Origin: Paenibacillus radicis (ex Gao et al. 2016)
GTDB taxonomy: Bacteria > Bacillota > Bacilli > Paenibacillales > Paenibacillaceae
DNA: 64,000 nt
Assembly (NCBI RefSeq): GCF_014641555.1
Contig: NZ_BMHY01000016.1
Coordinates: forward strand, 27,875-91,874
Direction: 5' to 3'
Shown here: one piece after another, positions 45,022 through 54,138 of the stretch
Layout: every line of letters begins with the position of its first letter
Numbering within the stretch: position 1 is the first letter of the stretch
The notes under the pieces: generated by a model
Database searches by the model: none
Seen by the model: only the letters and a program-made list of their open reading frames with translations
Told to the model about the DNA's origin: nothing
Position numbers and translations under genes: made by a program

Positions 45022-45025
45022 TGCG

Positions 45026-46276
45026 ATGGCCAAGGAAATAACGGACAAAAGACGCTGGGTCGTTATTGGGCTTATTTATACTACCGCATTATTTTATTTC
45101 TTATTTCAGGGCGGCAAGACGGCTTTTATGCTGTTTATGATTTTGAACTTATTACTTCTTTATTTATTGCTCGGAAGATGGAGCGGGATCGGTAAGGTTT
45201 ATGGCAGCCGCAGCTACAAACAGCAGGGTGCGTCAGCTCATGCCGAGCAATCTTTGACGGCGGGCAGCTCGCTTGAAGTGCAACTTACTGTGCGGGTTCC
45301 GGGTGTCTATCCCATTCCTTATGTTCTTGTTAGAGACCGGTTGTACCGGCATAACGGACAACGGCTCGACTTCGAGTCATCATTCGTGCCGAACTGGAAG
45401 CGCAGTGGCGAGGTCGTTTATCTAACTCCGCCGCTGCAGCGCGGCGAATACCGTTTTCACTCTACTCAATGTTTATCGCATGACGTATTCGGCCTCTTCG
45501 AGCATTCCGGCCGATTCGGTTCCGAGGCAGTATTCAACGTGATGCCGCAGACGGTTCCGCTGCGGCAATGGCATGGTATCCAGAGAGGCATTCGTGGTCC
45601 TTACTCGCATGCGATCGCTTCCCGTTCGTCGAAGGAAACGACGCAAATTAACGGAGTGAGGGAATATTTGTACGGTGACCGGTTGTCTCGTGTTCATTGG
45701 AATGCAACCGCCAAGACGGGGGAATGGAAGTCAAAGGCGTTTGAACGGGAATCGCTTCCTCGTACGATCATTATTCTCGACCGGTATGCGGGGGATTACC
45801 CGGCTCCATCGGGAGACCGCTTCGAGCTGGCTGTATCCGCAGCCGCTTCGCTGCTGGAGAACGGTTTGAAGGGCGATACGGCGATGGGCTTGCTGTCGGT
45901 TGGCACGCAATTGACGATGCTGCAACCGAAGTCGGGATTGGAGCAGCGAAGTGCGGTCATTAAACATCTGACGTTCGTGGAAGCTGATGCACCGCATACG
46001 GTGTACAAGTCGATTTTGAAAGCCGACTCCATGCTGGAGCCAGGATCATTTGCCGTACTAATCTCCGGTGTCACCGGCAAGGAAGCGATCCGTTCTATGG
46101 AATGGCTGTTCCGCAAAGGATTGACGCCCTGCTTGCTGCAAATCAGCAAGCCTGCAGGGCAGGCGCGTCAGGATGAGAGTTGGAGGCAACTGCTGCACAG
46201 CCGCGGCTGGCCCGTATTTTCGCTGCAGCAGCTGCAAGAGCTGCCGGCTGTATTGGAAGGGGGCGGTGGCGCGTGA
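45026..46276 (+). CDS. DUF58 protein (MoxR partner)
   Basis: A 416-residue protein with two N-terminal membrane helices (about 10-30 and 32-47), a beta-rich middle and a VWA-like C-terminal domain. The family hallmark is GVREYLYGDRLSRVHWNATA followed by K and WKSKAFERE near residue 225. DUF58 proteins occur with MoxR and transglutaminases in a conserved trio of unknown exact function, perhaps in cell-envelope assembly. It starts four bases after moxR and overlaps the next gene by one base. Codon use matches its neighbours. Confidence 0.88.
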   Translation: MAKEITDKRRWVVIGLIYTTALFYFLFQGGKTAFMLFMILNLLLLYLLLGRWSGIGKVYGSRSYKQQGASAHAEQSLTAGSSLEVQLTVRVPGVYPIPYVLVRDRLYRHNGQRLDFESSFVPNWKRSGEVVYLTPPLQRGEYRFHSTQCLSHDVFGLFEHSGRFGSEAVFNVMPQTVPLRQWHGIQRGIRGPYSHAIASRSSKETTQINGVREYLYGDRLSRVHWNATAKTGEWKSKAFERESLPRTIIILDRYAGDYPAPSGDRFELAVSAAASLLENGLKGDTAMGLLSVGTQLTMLQPKSGLEQRSAVIKHLTFVEADAPHTVYKSILKADSMLEPGSFAVLISGVTGKEAIRSMEWLFRKGLTPCLLQISKPAGQARQDESWRQLLHSRGWPVFSLQQLQELPAVLEGGGGA

Positions 46277-48519
46277 TGCTGATCCGGCTCATCAAGGTGA
46301 TTTTCCGCTATTTGGCGCCTGACTGGTATGTGAAGCTATCCACCCTGTTCGTTGCGCTGATGATAATGAACACAGTTGCTATCTTCGAAGGCTACTGGTG
46401 GGAAGAGACGTTCAAAGTCGTGAACGCAGCGCTTCTGCTTGCGGTGGCGGTCGATATTATATTGCCGCTTCGATTGCGAATAACGAAAATGATAGCCCAA
46501 GCTGTTCTGCTGCTGACATCGACGATTGCTTATGTTCAATTTGACAAGTTGTACGCTAATCCCGAGTCATGGAGCGAAAGGCTGGACCTGCTCTGGTTCT
46601 ATGCCAAGCAGCTTGATCCGTATATTTGGTTCGCTGGCGTCATATTCATCATTTATTTGTTGTTCAGCAAATGGGTGACGACGAGAGCAAGAATGATCGG
46701 TTTTGTAACCGTCAATTTGCTGTCGCTGACCATCGCCGATTCGTTTACACCGATTTGGCTGTGGGATAAAGTTGCCTGGATCGTATTTTTAGGATTGATC
46801 TGGCTCGTTGCCGCTCACTTAAGGCGGTTGGAACGCAGTCATCCGCGCAGCTGGCAGGAGCTGCTGGAATACCCGCTGCAGCTTCTAATACCGGTTGCTG
46901 TCGTGCTTGCGCTGCTCATGGGGATAGGTGTACTTATGCCGACGGTATCGCCTATCCTGCAGGATCCTTATACGATATGGAAAGAGTCGAAGGGGGAACG
47001 CGTCAACGTCTTCCTTGGTGACAAGGGGTTGAATACGCCGACCCAGATCAGCACCGGCGATACCAGCTCTGGCTATGGCCGGGATGACACAAAGCTAGGC
47101 GGCGGCTTCAACTACGACTACTCGCCTGTTATGACGGTTACGACAACTCAACGCGCTTATTGGCGCGGCGAGACCAAAAGCTTTTATTCAGGCGACGGCT
47201 GGAAGAGCGATAGCAATGGAAATGAGCCAATCTTCGGCGAAATTTCCAGAGATATGGAGCTGCCGCTGCGTGAAAAACGAAGCTTAGCGGAAACGCTGTC
47301 TGTTGAACAGACCATCGTTATGATTCGGAAGGATCACTATCCCGTCCTGTTTGCTGCGTCCCCGATTTCATCCGTTCATTGGGTCGGCAAGTCGGAGTCG
47401 TCAATTCCGAATGGGCTTATCTGGGCACCCAACTCCCTTGAGCTAAGATGGTCGAATTGGACGATGAGAGATTTTCCTGCGGCTTATTCCGTCAGATCGG
47501 ATATTACCGTTCTGGATGCTGAAGGCCTTCGTAAGACAAAGGCAGAGCTTCTTGATGCGGATCGTTACTTGCAGCTGCCCAGCGAGCTTCCGCAGCGTGT
47601 GAAGCAGTTGGCGCTGGATATTACGGAAGGCGCATCTAACGATTATGATCGTGCTAAGCTGCTGGAAACTTATCTGCGTGAAAATTACGTGTATACGAAT
47701 AAGCCCGATCTGTCTAAGCTTAGCGGCTCTAGCAAAGACTTTGTTGATCAGTTCTTATTCGAATTGAAGGAAGGCTATTGCGATTATTTCTCGACGGCTA
47801 TGGCTGTAATGTCCCGTTCGCTGGGGATGTCTGTGCGCTGGGTGAAAGGCTTTGCTCCAGGGGCACTGCCGGTATCGGAGTACGGCCCACCGGGCATGTC
47901 AGGAGGAATTCCTGATGAGATTGATCGAAATCCGAATGGTGAAGGCACCTATACAGTGCGAAATTCAGACGCTCATTCCTGGGTTGAAATTTATTTCGAA
48001 GGCTATGGCTGGATTCCGTTTGAAGCAACGGCAGGGTTTTCGTTTCCTTACACGCTGCCTGCGGAAGCGGCTCCTGTGATGCCGGATCTGACGGACGTTG
48101 GAGACAGCCCGGAAACGGTCACGGCAGCTCAGGCCAATAATTCGCTGCTGAAGCTTGGTTTGTGGATTTCCCTATCCTTGCTTGCCGCTCTCGTTGCGGT
48201 CTGGGCAGTGCTTAGAAGAAAGCAGCTCGTTCAGGTATGGCGAGGCTTCCGTTTCCGTTCGTTTACCTCGGATGAGAGGATTGTATGGGAGACGGAGAGG
48301 CTGCTGCGCAAATGCAGAAGAAAAGGGCTGGAGCGAGGGGAGCATGAGACGCTACGCGAGGCGCTTCTTCGCTGGTCTGATGGCGGCAAACCGCTGCAAA
48401 GCGATTGGCGCGAGGTGCTGGACGGATTCGAGCGGGCTAAATATAGTCCCGTTAAATCCTCAGATGAGGAAGCTGACCGGTTCGTCGGCAAAGTGAAGCT
48501 GATCATGCAGCAATTATAA
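46276..48519 (+). CDS. TgpA-like transglutaminase membrane protein
   Basis: A 747-residue membrane protein. About six helices occupy residues 10-230, an extracytoplasmic region carries a transglutaminase core, and a last helix at about 630-650 precedes a cytoplasmic tail. The core has GYCDYFSTAMAVMSRSLGM (Cys502) and SDAHSWVEIYFEGYG (His567); the third position reads PFEAT, with Glu instead of the usual Asp. It probably cleaves or crosslinks proteins or peptides at the envelope. The ATG at 46276 overlaps the stop of the DUF58 gene (TGATG); an earlier open extension is inside that gene. It closes the MoxR trio. Confidence 0.88.
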   Translation: MLIRLIKVIFRYLAPDWYVKLSTLFVALMIMNTVAIFEGYWWEETFKVVNAALLLAVAVDIILPLRLRITKMIAQAVLLLTSTIAYVQFDKLYANPESWSERLDLLWFYAKQLDPYIWFAGVIFIIYLLFSKWVTTRARMIGFVTVNLLSLTIADSFTPIWLWDKVAWIVFLGLIWLVAAHLRRLERSHPRSWQELLEYPLQLLIPVAVVLALLMGIGVLMPTVSPILQDPYTIWKESKGERVNVFLGDKGLNTPTQISTGDTSSGYGRDDTKLGGGFNYDYSPVMTVTTTQRAYWRGETKSFYSGDGWKSDSNGNEPIFGEISRDMELPLREKRSLAETLSVEQTIVMIRKDHYPVLFAASPISSVHWVGKSESSIPNGLIWAPNSLELRWSNWTMRDFPAAYSVRSDITVLDAEGLRKTKAELLDADRYLQLPSELPQRVKQLALDITEGASNDYDRAKLLETYLRENYVYTNKPDLSKLSGSSKDFVDQFLFELKEGYCDYFSTAMAVMSRSLGMSVRWVKGFAPGALPVSEYGPPGMSGGIPDEIDRNPNGEGTYTVRNSDAHSWVEIYFEGYGWIPFEATAGFSFPYTLPAEAAPVMPDLTDVGDSPETVTAAQANNSLLKLGLWISLSLLAALVAVWAVLRRKQLVQVWRGFRFRSFTSDERIVWETERLLRKCRRKGLERGEHETLREALLRWSDGGKPLQSDWREVLDGFERAKYSPVKSSDEEADRFVGKVKLIMQQL

Positions 48520-48556
48520 ATGAAGCAAAGCGTTCCGAAGGGCGAGAAAAAGAAGC

Positions 48557-48584
48557 TTGATTACAGGAAGCAGCCTGTAATCAA
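48557..48584. other. Perfect 11-bp hairpin
   Basis: TTGATTACAGG (48557-48567), six-base loop, CCTGTAATCAA (48574-48584). No T run follows, so it is probably an mRNA hairpin or protein site just ahead of the terminator at 48601. Confidence 0.5.
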
Positions 48585-48600
48585 CTATTAATGGAAAGAA

Positions 48601-48637
48601 GCCGTCCGCTGGCGTTTGCCGGCGGCGGTATTTTTTT
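48601..48637 (+). terminator. Terminator after the transglutaminase operon
   Basis: GCCGTCCGCTGGC pairs with GCCGGCGGCGG(T), loop GTTT, then seven T. Confidence 0.75.
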
Positions 48638-48665
48638 GCAACAAATTCGTGTTCTATGGTATAGT
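48636..48665 (+). promoter_or_regulatory. Promoter of the yqe operon
   Basis: TTGCAA (48636-48641), 18-bp spacer, TATAGT (48660-48665), 40 bp ahead of the yqeG start. Its -35 overlaps the end of the preceding terminator T run. Confidence 0.55.
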
Positions 48666-48705
48666 TTCGTAAGATAGCAGGAGAATGCAAAGGGGTCAAG
48701 CGCTT

Positions 48706-49230
48706 ATGTTCGAGAGGCTGTTGCCGCACATGCGTGTGAATACGGTTTATGATATTCAATTAGATGAGTTGTACGCGAAAGGCGTTCGCGGCATTATTAC
48801 CGATCTGGACAACACGTTGGTCGGGGCCCGTGAAGCGCTCGCTACGCCTGAACTGGTCAAATGGCTGGATGGCGTTCGCGATCGGGGCTTTAAAGTGGTT
48901 ATCGTATCGAATAATAATGAGACTAGAGTGTCGAGGTTTGCTAAACCGCTCGACATTCCGTATATTCATGCCGCCCGCAAGCCGGCGAATAAATCTTTCC
49001 GCAAGGCGCTCACTGTATTGGGGCTGCCCGCGGAGAAGACGGTTGTGCTGGGCGACCAGATGCTGACAGACGTGCTGGGCGGCAACCGGATGGGATTGTA
49101 TACGATTCTTGTAACGCCAATTGCTCCTGCTGATGAAGGAATCATGACCCGGGTAAACCGCCGGATCGAGCGCATTGCGTTGTCGAGATTGCGGAAGAAA
49201 GGGTTATGGTATGAGGGGGAGACGAAGTAA
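48706..49230 (+). CDS. yqeG: YqeG family HAD phosphatase
   Basis: A 174-residue HAD-IIIA hydrolase. The catalytic motif DLDNTLVG lies at about residues 32-39, followed by VIVSNNNETRVSRF and the acidic motif VLGDQMLTDVLGGNRMG. YqeG is conserved in Firmicutes next to the ribosome-assembly GTPase YqeH; its substrate is unknown. The ATG at 48706 follows AAAGGGG at a good distance; an upstream ATG at 48685 lies within that site. The stop overlaps the start of yqeH (TAATGA), so the two are coupled. Confidence 0.9.
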   Translation: MFERLLPHMRVNTVYDIQLDELYAKGVRGIITDLDNTLVGAREALATPELVKWLDGVRDRGFKVVIVSNNNETRVSRFAKPLDIPYIHAARKPANKSFRKALTVLGLPAEKTVVLGDQMLTDVLGGNRMGLYTILVTPIAPADEGIMTRVNRRIERIALSRLRKKGLWYEGETK

Positions 49231-50354
49231 TGAAGGAATTGGATAGCGGAATTGCGCTGTCATGCGCCGGCTGCGGCGTGAGCTTGCAGTCGGAGCGTCA
49301 GGAAGAGGCAGGTTATTTGCCGGAATCGGCATTGAAGCGGGAGCCGGTCATTTGCCAGCGCTGCTTCCGTATACGCAATTATAATGAAGCATCTTCTGTA
49401 GCGGTGGATCAGGATGATTTCCTGCGTCTGCTCGGAAGCATCGGCGAGACGGACAGCTTGGTCGTCCATATTGTCGATTTGTATGATTTCGAAGGCAGTC
49501 TAATTTCAGGCCTGCAGCGTTTTGTCGGCAATAACCCGGTGTTGCTTGTCGTCAACAAAGTGGACTTGCTGCCGAAATCGATGAACTTAAACCGGATTCG
49601 CAACTGGGTTCAGCAGCAAGCTAAAGCTGAAGGGCTGCGTACGGTTGATATCGTGCTGTGCAGCGCGAAGCGCAACATCGGCTTTGATCATGTCATCGAA
49701 GCGCTGGAGCGTCATCGCAAGGGACGCGACGTCTACGTCGTAGGTGCGACTAATGTCGGCAAATCGACGCTGATCAACCGGCTTATCCGCGACTACAGCG
49801 ATTTGGAACGCGAGCTGACGACGTCCCGTTATCCGGGAACGACGCTGGATGCGGTTCATATTCCGCTTGATGACGACAAGGATATTATCGATACACCGGG
49901 AATCGTCTATGCTTCCCGGATGACAGAAATTGTTCCGCGCAGCTTCTTGCAATCGCTGCTGCCAGACAAGTCGATTAAGCCGCTTGTCTATCAGTTGAAT
50001 GATAAACAAACGCTGTTCATTAGCAGCCTCGTCCGGTTCGACTTCGTTGAAGGAGAGCGCCAGTCGTTTACGCTGTATATTTCGAATGCGCTGAACGTCC
50101 ATCGGACGAAGCTCGAACGGGCGGACGAGCTGTACAAGGAGCACCGCGGGGAACTGCTAGGAGCGCCTTCTCGCGAGGAGCTTGACGAAATGCCGGCTTG
50201 GACCCGTCATTCGCTGCGTATTCCGCGGGGCGCTAAAAAAGATATTTTCATCGCGGGCCTCGGCTGGATTCAAGCGAACGGCACGACAGGTGCTATCGTT
50301 GATCTGTATGCTCCTAAAGGCATTAAAGTGCTGATGAGAGATTCGCTTATCTAA
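49230..50354 (+). CDS. yqeH: Ribosome biogenesis GTPase YqeH
   Basis: A 374-residue, circularly permuted GTPase needed for 30S subunit assembly. An N-terminal zinc finger (CAGC about residue 12 and CQRC about 46) is followed by the G4 motif NKVDLLP (N109), then the P-loop GATNVGKSTLI (G172) and the G3 motif DTPG (D221), the permuted order typical of YqeH/YjeQ-type proteins. The C-terminal RNA-binding part is complete. It overlaps yqeG by one base and lies 19 bp before aroE. Confidence 0.93.
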   Translation: MKELDSGIALSCAGCGVSLQSERQEEAGYLPESALKREPVICQRCFRIRNYNEASSVAVDQDDFLRLLGSIGETDSLVVHIVDLYDFEGSLISGLQRFVGNNPVLLVVNKVDLLPKSMNLNRIRNWVQQQAKAEGLRTVDIVLCSAKRNIGFDHVIEALERHRKGRDVYVVGATNVGKSTLINRLIRDYSDLERELTTSRYPGTTLDAVHIPLDDDKDIIDTPGIVYASRMTEIVPRSFLQSLLPDKSIKPLVYQLNDKQTLFISSLVRFDFVEGERQSFTLYISNALNVHRTKLERADELYKEHRGELLGAPSREELDEMPAWTRHSLRIPRGAKKDIFIAGLGWIQANGTTGAIVDLYAPKGIKVLMRDSLI

Positions 50355-50373
50355 TAGAAGAGGGGGAGCGGAC

Positions 50374-51255
50374 ATGAACCCATCGACGCTCAGCGAGGAG
50401 ACGGCAGGCCATCGAATTGACAGCCATACCGTGCTTTACGGCGTCATCGGAGATCCGATCCGCCATTCCAAATCGCCGATTATGATGAATCGGGCGTTTC
50501 GGGAAACAGGTGTTAACGGCGTGTATGCCGCCTATCATATTACGTCTGATAAGCTTGCCGATTTTATCGGAGGTGTAAGGGCAATGGGCATAAGGGGAGT
50601 CAATGTGACGATTCCCCACAAGCTGGATATTATGAAGCATATGGATGCCATCGACCCCGGTGCGGAAGCAATCGGAGCGGTTAATACGATTGTGAACGAC
50701 AACGGCAGGCTGACCGGTTATAACACCGACGGCATCGGCTATGTCCGGTCGCTGAAGGAAGAAGCGGAGCCGGCTATTGCTGGAAAACGAATCGTCGTCA
50801 TTGGAGCGGGCGGGGCATCGCGCGGCATTGTCTATGCTTTGGCAGGGGAGAAGCCTGCAAGCATAACGATTGCGAACCGTACGGAAGACCGTGCCCGCGA
50901 GCTGGCGCAGAGCTTCAGCAGTTTGGCCGAGCTTCGGGCCGTAACGTACGACGGATTGCAGGAAGCTTGCCGTGATGCGGATATCGTCATCAATACGACT
51001 TCCGTTGGTATGCACCCTCATACGGATGCAAGCCCAGTGGAGGCCGGCTGGCTGAAGCAAGACGCGGTCGCAAGCGACCTGATCTATAATCCGCTCAAGA
51101 CGAAATTTCTTCAGCAAGCAGAGCAAGCAGGCTGCCGGATTCACGGCGGGCTTGGCATGTTTATCTATCAAGGCGCTTACGCCTTCGAATATTGGACGGG
51201 ACAGACCGCGCCGGTTGCCGCAATGCGGGAAACGGTGCTGGCCTCGCTAATTTAA
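50374..51255 (+). CDS. aroE: Shikimate dehydrogenase
   Basis: A 293-residue NADP-dependent enzyme that reduces 3-dehydroshikimate to shikimate in aromatic amino acid synthesis. Substrate residues are seen in GDPIRHSKSPIMMNRAF (two Ser) and NVTIPHK (catalytic Lys); Asp is in YNTDGIG; the cofactor loop is GAGGASRGIVYAL followed by NRTEDRA. GAGGGGGAG precedes the ATG. Its place between yqeH and yhbY is the conserved Bacillales order. Confidence 0.94.
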   Translation: MNPSTLSEETAGHRIDSHTVLYGVIGDPIRHSKSPIMMNRAFRETGVNGVYAAYHITSDKLADFIGGVRAMGIRGVNVTIPHKLDIMKHMDAIDPGAEAIGAVNTIVNDNGRLTGYNTDGIGYVRSLKEEAEPAIAGKRIVVIGAGGASRGIVYALAGEKPASITIANRTEDRARELAQSFSSLAELRAVTYDGLQEACRDADIVINTTSVGMHPHTDASPVEAGWLKQDAVASDLIYNPLKTKFLQQAEQAGCRIHGGLGMFIYQGAYAFEYWTGQTAPVAAMRETVLASLI

Positions 51256-51300
51256 TCGTTAGAAGCAGAAAGTTGCGAAAAAAGAAGGAGCATAACTATC

Positions 51301-51609
51301 ATGTTGACAGGCAAACAGAAACGTCATTTGCGCGCATTGGCGCATCATTTGCAGCCGATTTTCCAGGTGGGCAAAGGCGGTACGAACGAGCAGCTCGTTC
51401 GTCATATTGAAGAAGCGATCGAAGTTCGCGAGCTTATTAAATTGTCCGTGTTGAATAACTGCATGGACGATCCGCGGGAGATTGGTGCAGAAGTTGCGAA
51501 AGCATCGGGCTGCGAGCTTGTACAAGTCATCGGCAAAACGATCGTGCTGTATAAGCGTTCGAGCGAAGAGAAATACCGGAAGATCGAACTTCCTTCGCCG
51601 AAGCGCTAG
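51301..51609 (+). CDS. yhbY: YhbY/YqeI RNA-binding protein (CRM domain)
   Basis: A 102-residue protein made of one CRM domain, which associates with pre-50S ribosomes. LTGKQKRHLRALAHHLQPIF and VGKGGTN carry the GxxG RNA-binding loop; the C-terminal half has GCELVQVIGKTIVLYKRS. GAAGGAG is just ahead. The gene is part of the yqe operon; its length is normal for the family. Confidence 0.93.
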   Translation: MLTGKQKRHLRALAHHLQPIFQVGKGGTNEQLVRHIEEAIEVRELIKLSVLNNCMDDPREIGAEVAKASGCELVQVIGKTIVLYKRSSEEKYRKIELPSPKR

Positions 51610-51659
51610 AGCGCAGGTATCGATTCTTTAATCGGAATCTCGAGAGAGGAGAGGACAGC

Positions 51660-52250
51660 ATGGGCAACATCGGCATCATGGGCGGCACCTTCGACCCCAT
51701 TCATATCGGTCATCTTATAGCGGCGGAAACGGCGCTTGACCGATGCGGTTTGGACGAGATATGGTTCATTCCTTCCTTCAAGCCTCCGCTTAAAGACCGG
51801 CAGCCGGGTGTCGACAGCGATATCCGCTATCAGATGGTGGCGGATGCCATACAAGACAATGCGGCTTTTCGCGTTGTTGACCTGGAGCTTCGAAGAGGCG
51901 GAATGAGCTATTCCGTCGATACGGCGCTGGAGCTGTCCCGCCTGCATCCCGAGCATGCTTTCTCGTATATTATAGGGTCCGACCGCATCAACGATTTGCC
52001 GCAATGGCATCGGGTGGAGCAGTTGGTCTCGCTCGTGTCCTTCATCGGTTTGGAGCGGGAGGGGACGCCGGCAGAGCCGGACAGCTTGCCCGCTTACATC
52101 CGGAGCAGGCTGAGCATTATTGCTATGCCGGCAATTGGCATCTCTTCGACTGATATCCGAAACCGGGTACGGCTGGGTCAGTCGATCCGGTATATGGTAC
52201 CGGAATCTGTCCGGCAGTGTATCGAGGGGAGGGCTTTATATGAATCGTGA
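51660..52250 (+). CDS. nadD: Nicotinate-nucleotide adenylyltransferase
   Basis: A 196-residue enzyme that joins nicotinate mononucleotide and ATP to form deamido-NAD. The nucleotidyltransferase motif GGTFDPIHIGHL opens the protein, and ISSTDIRNRV lies near the end, both complete. FIPSFKPPLKDR fits the family. GAGAGGAGAGG precedes the ATG. It overlaps yqeK by 11 bases, so the two are coupled. Confidence 0.94.
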   Translation: MGNIGIMGGTFDPIHIGHLIAAETALDRCGLDEIWFIPSFKPPLKDRQPGVDSDIRYQMVADAIQDNAAFRVVDLELRRGGMSYSVDTALELSRLHPEHAFSYIIGSDRINDLPQWHRVEQLVSLVSFIGLEREGTPAEPDSLPAYIRSRLSIIAMPAIGISSTDIRNRVRLGQSIRYMVPESVRQCIEGRALYES

Positions 52251-52812
52251 GCAGATGATCGCATCCGTCAAATCGCAAATGCCTGAGCGCCGCTGGCTTC
52301 ATACCGAAGGGGTGATGAAGACGGCCGTTCTGCTGGCTGAGCGTTATGGGGAAGATCCCCATAAAGCGGAACTTGCCGCTATTTTGCATGACGTGGCGAA
52401 ATATTGGCAAATTGCAAAAATGGAACAAATTATTCGTGAACAGAAGCTCAATGGGACGCTGCTCCTTTATGATAAAGAGTTGTGGCATTCCGAGGTTGGC
52501 GCCTGGGTCGCAGAGCAGGAATACGGCGTTACCGATATTCAGGTGCTGGATGCCATCCGCTACCATACGTCGGGCCGCATCGGCATGACGAAGCTGGACA
52601 AGATCGTCTGCCTTGCCGATTATATCGAGCCGGGCCGGGATTTTCCGGGCGTAGAGTCTATTCGCGAATTAAGCGGGCAAAGCTTGGAGCAGGCGTTAAT
52701 CGCAGGATTCGATAGCACGATTTCGTTTCTGGTTGCCAAGGGCAAGCGGATATTCCCGCTTACAGTAGATGCCCGCAATGATTTAATAGAACAGCAAAAA
52801 ACAGGAGGTTGA
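52240..52812 (+). CDS. yqeK: YqeK family HD hydrolase
   Basis: A 190-residue HD-domain metal hydrolase. Motifs HTEGVMKTA, ILHDVAKYW (the HD pair), HSEVGAWVAEQ and YHTSG with LADYIEPGR place it with the YqeK group, which cleaves diadenosine tetraphosphate symmetrically to two ADP. I took the ATG at 52240, which follows GAGGGGAGGG and overlaps nadD, instead of a longer frame inside nadD. It lies three bases before rsfS. Confidence 0.92.
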   Translation: MNREQMIASVKSQMPERRWLHTEGVMKTAVLLAERYGEDPHKAELAAILHDVAKYWQIAKMEQIIREQKLNGTLLLYDKELWHSEVGAWVAEQEYGVTDIQVLDAIRYHTSGRIGMTKLDKIVCLADYIEPGRDFPGVESIRELSGQSLEQALIAGFDSTISFLVAKGKRIFPLTVDARNDLIEQQKTGG

Positions 52813-52815
52813 GCA

Positions 52816-53163
52816 ATGACGGTACATTCAGACGAATTGCTGCAAGTGACGGTTACGGCCGCGGAAGATAAGAAAGCGATGCGTATTGTCGCGTTGAATT
52901 TGAAAGAAATTTCGCTAGTGGCTGACTATTTTGTCATTTGCCACGGCAATTCAGATACGCAAGTACAAGCGATTGCAACAGAAATTAAAAAACAGGCGGA
53001 TATGCGCGGGGTTAAAGTGCGCGGCATAGAAGGATTGGACTCGGCAAGATGGGTGCTGATCGACCTTGGCGATGTCATCGTTCATGTCTTCCATCGCGAC
53101 GAACGCGAATACTATAACATCGAGCGTCTGTGGTCAGATGCGAAGGTAGTGGAGTTCGCATGA
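52816..53163 (+). CDS. rsfS: Ribosomal silencing factor
   Basis: A 115-residue protein of the RsfS/DUF143 family that binds ribosomal protein uL14 and stops subunit joining under starvation. ADYFVICHGNSDTQVQAIA, GVKVRGIEGLDSARWVLIDL and VIVHVFHRDEREYYNIERLW are family sequence. ACAGGAGG precedes the ATG. Its stop overlaps the start of the next gene by four bases. Confidence 0.94.
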   Translation: MTVHSDELLQVTVTAAEDKKAMRIVALNLKEISLVADYFVICHGNSDTQVQAIATEIKKQADMRGVKVRGIEGLDSARWVLIDLGDVIVHVFHRDEREYYNIERLWSDAKVVEFA

Positions 53164-54134
53164 GCTGGATTGCCGGTACGTATCAAACGTTAAGGGTGGC
53201 GCGTGAAGTGTCGCCCTATGGTTATTTTTTGACCGATGGGGAGAACGAGGTGCTTATGCACTACACGGAGCTCGTCGGCAAAAAGCCGAAGCTGGGCGAT
53301 GAAGTGGAAGTATTCCTGTTCTTCGATACAGAGGACCGGATTTCCGCTACGATGAAGCGTCCATTGCTGACACTGGGAGAGATGGCCCGTTTGAAGGTGG
53401 CGGATGTGCATCCGCGGCTGGGCTGTTTTCTCGAAATCGGACTGGGCCGCCAATTGCTGCTCCCGCTCTCCGAGCTGTCGGAGAAAGTGGAATACCGGCC
53501 GCTTCCCGGTGACGAGGTACATGTCATTCTCGGCCATGACAAGGCAGGCCGGCTATTGGCTACGCTGGCGGGAGAAGATGAGCTTGGTCCGCTAGTATTC
53601 GAGGCGCCGCAAGCTTGGCGCAACCAGTGGGTAGAAGGCTGGGTAACGAAATCGCTGCAGATGGGCTCCTTTGTACTGATTGATGGCGGCGTTGTCGGCT
53701 TTGGCGTATTCGGGATGATACCAAGCTCGGAGCGGACAAGACCTTTACGCCTTGGCGAAAGGGTAGCGGGAAGGGTTACGTTCATTCGCGAGGATGGCCG
53801 CGTCAACCTGTCGATGGCCAAGCTCAAGCAGGAAGGCCGTCTGGAGGATGCTGACCGGATTCTCGCTTATCTGAAGGAACGCCCCGGCGGCGGCATGCCT
53901 TATTCGGATGAATCGCCGGCAGATGCGATTAAGCAAAAGTTCCAAATCAGCAAATCGGCGTTCAAACGGGCGCTTGGCAAGCTGATGCGGGAGGGAGCGA
54001 TTACGCAAAAGGGCAGCTGGACGTATTTGGCGGAAGCTGCCCCGGAAGCCGGAGGCGCGAGCGGGGCTGACTCGCAGGCTTCTGACAGCACGGGCACGAG
54101 TACTGGCCCAGGCGCGGATCATTCGGAGGGATAG
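53160..54134 (+). CDS. cvfB: CvfB-like S1 RNA-binding protein
   Basis: A 324-residue protein with S1-like beta-barrel domains at about 5-65, 70-135 and 150-215 (LLLPLSELSEK and GRVTFIREDGRVNLSM are S1-like) and a winged helix near 235-295 (KSAFKRALGKLMREGAITQ). This is the CvfB/YitL layout, implicated in RNA binding and virulence-gene control in other Firmicutes. The ATG at 53160 overlaps the rsfS stop (ATGA). The C-terminal 30 residues are low-complexity Ala, Gly and Ser. In Bacillus subtilis the gene is not part of this operon, so its insertion here between rsfS and yqeM is a local feature. Confidence 0.82.
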   Translation: MSWIAGTYQTLRVAREVSPYGYFLTDGENEVLMHYTELVGKKPKLGDEVEVFLFFDTEDRISATMKRPLLTLGEMARLKVADVHPRLGCFLEIGLGRQLLLPLSELSEKVEYRPLPGDEVHVILGHDKAGRLLATLAGEDELGPLVFEAPQAWRNQWVEGWVTKSLQMGSFVLIDGGVVGFGVFGMIPSSERTRPLRLGERVAGRVTFIREDGRVNLSMAKLKQEGRLEDADRILAYLKERPGGGMPYSDESPADAIKQKFQISKSAFKRALGKLMREGAITQKGSWTYLAEAAPEAGGASGADSQASDSTGTSTGPGADHSEG

Positions 54135-54138
54135 GCCT

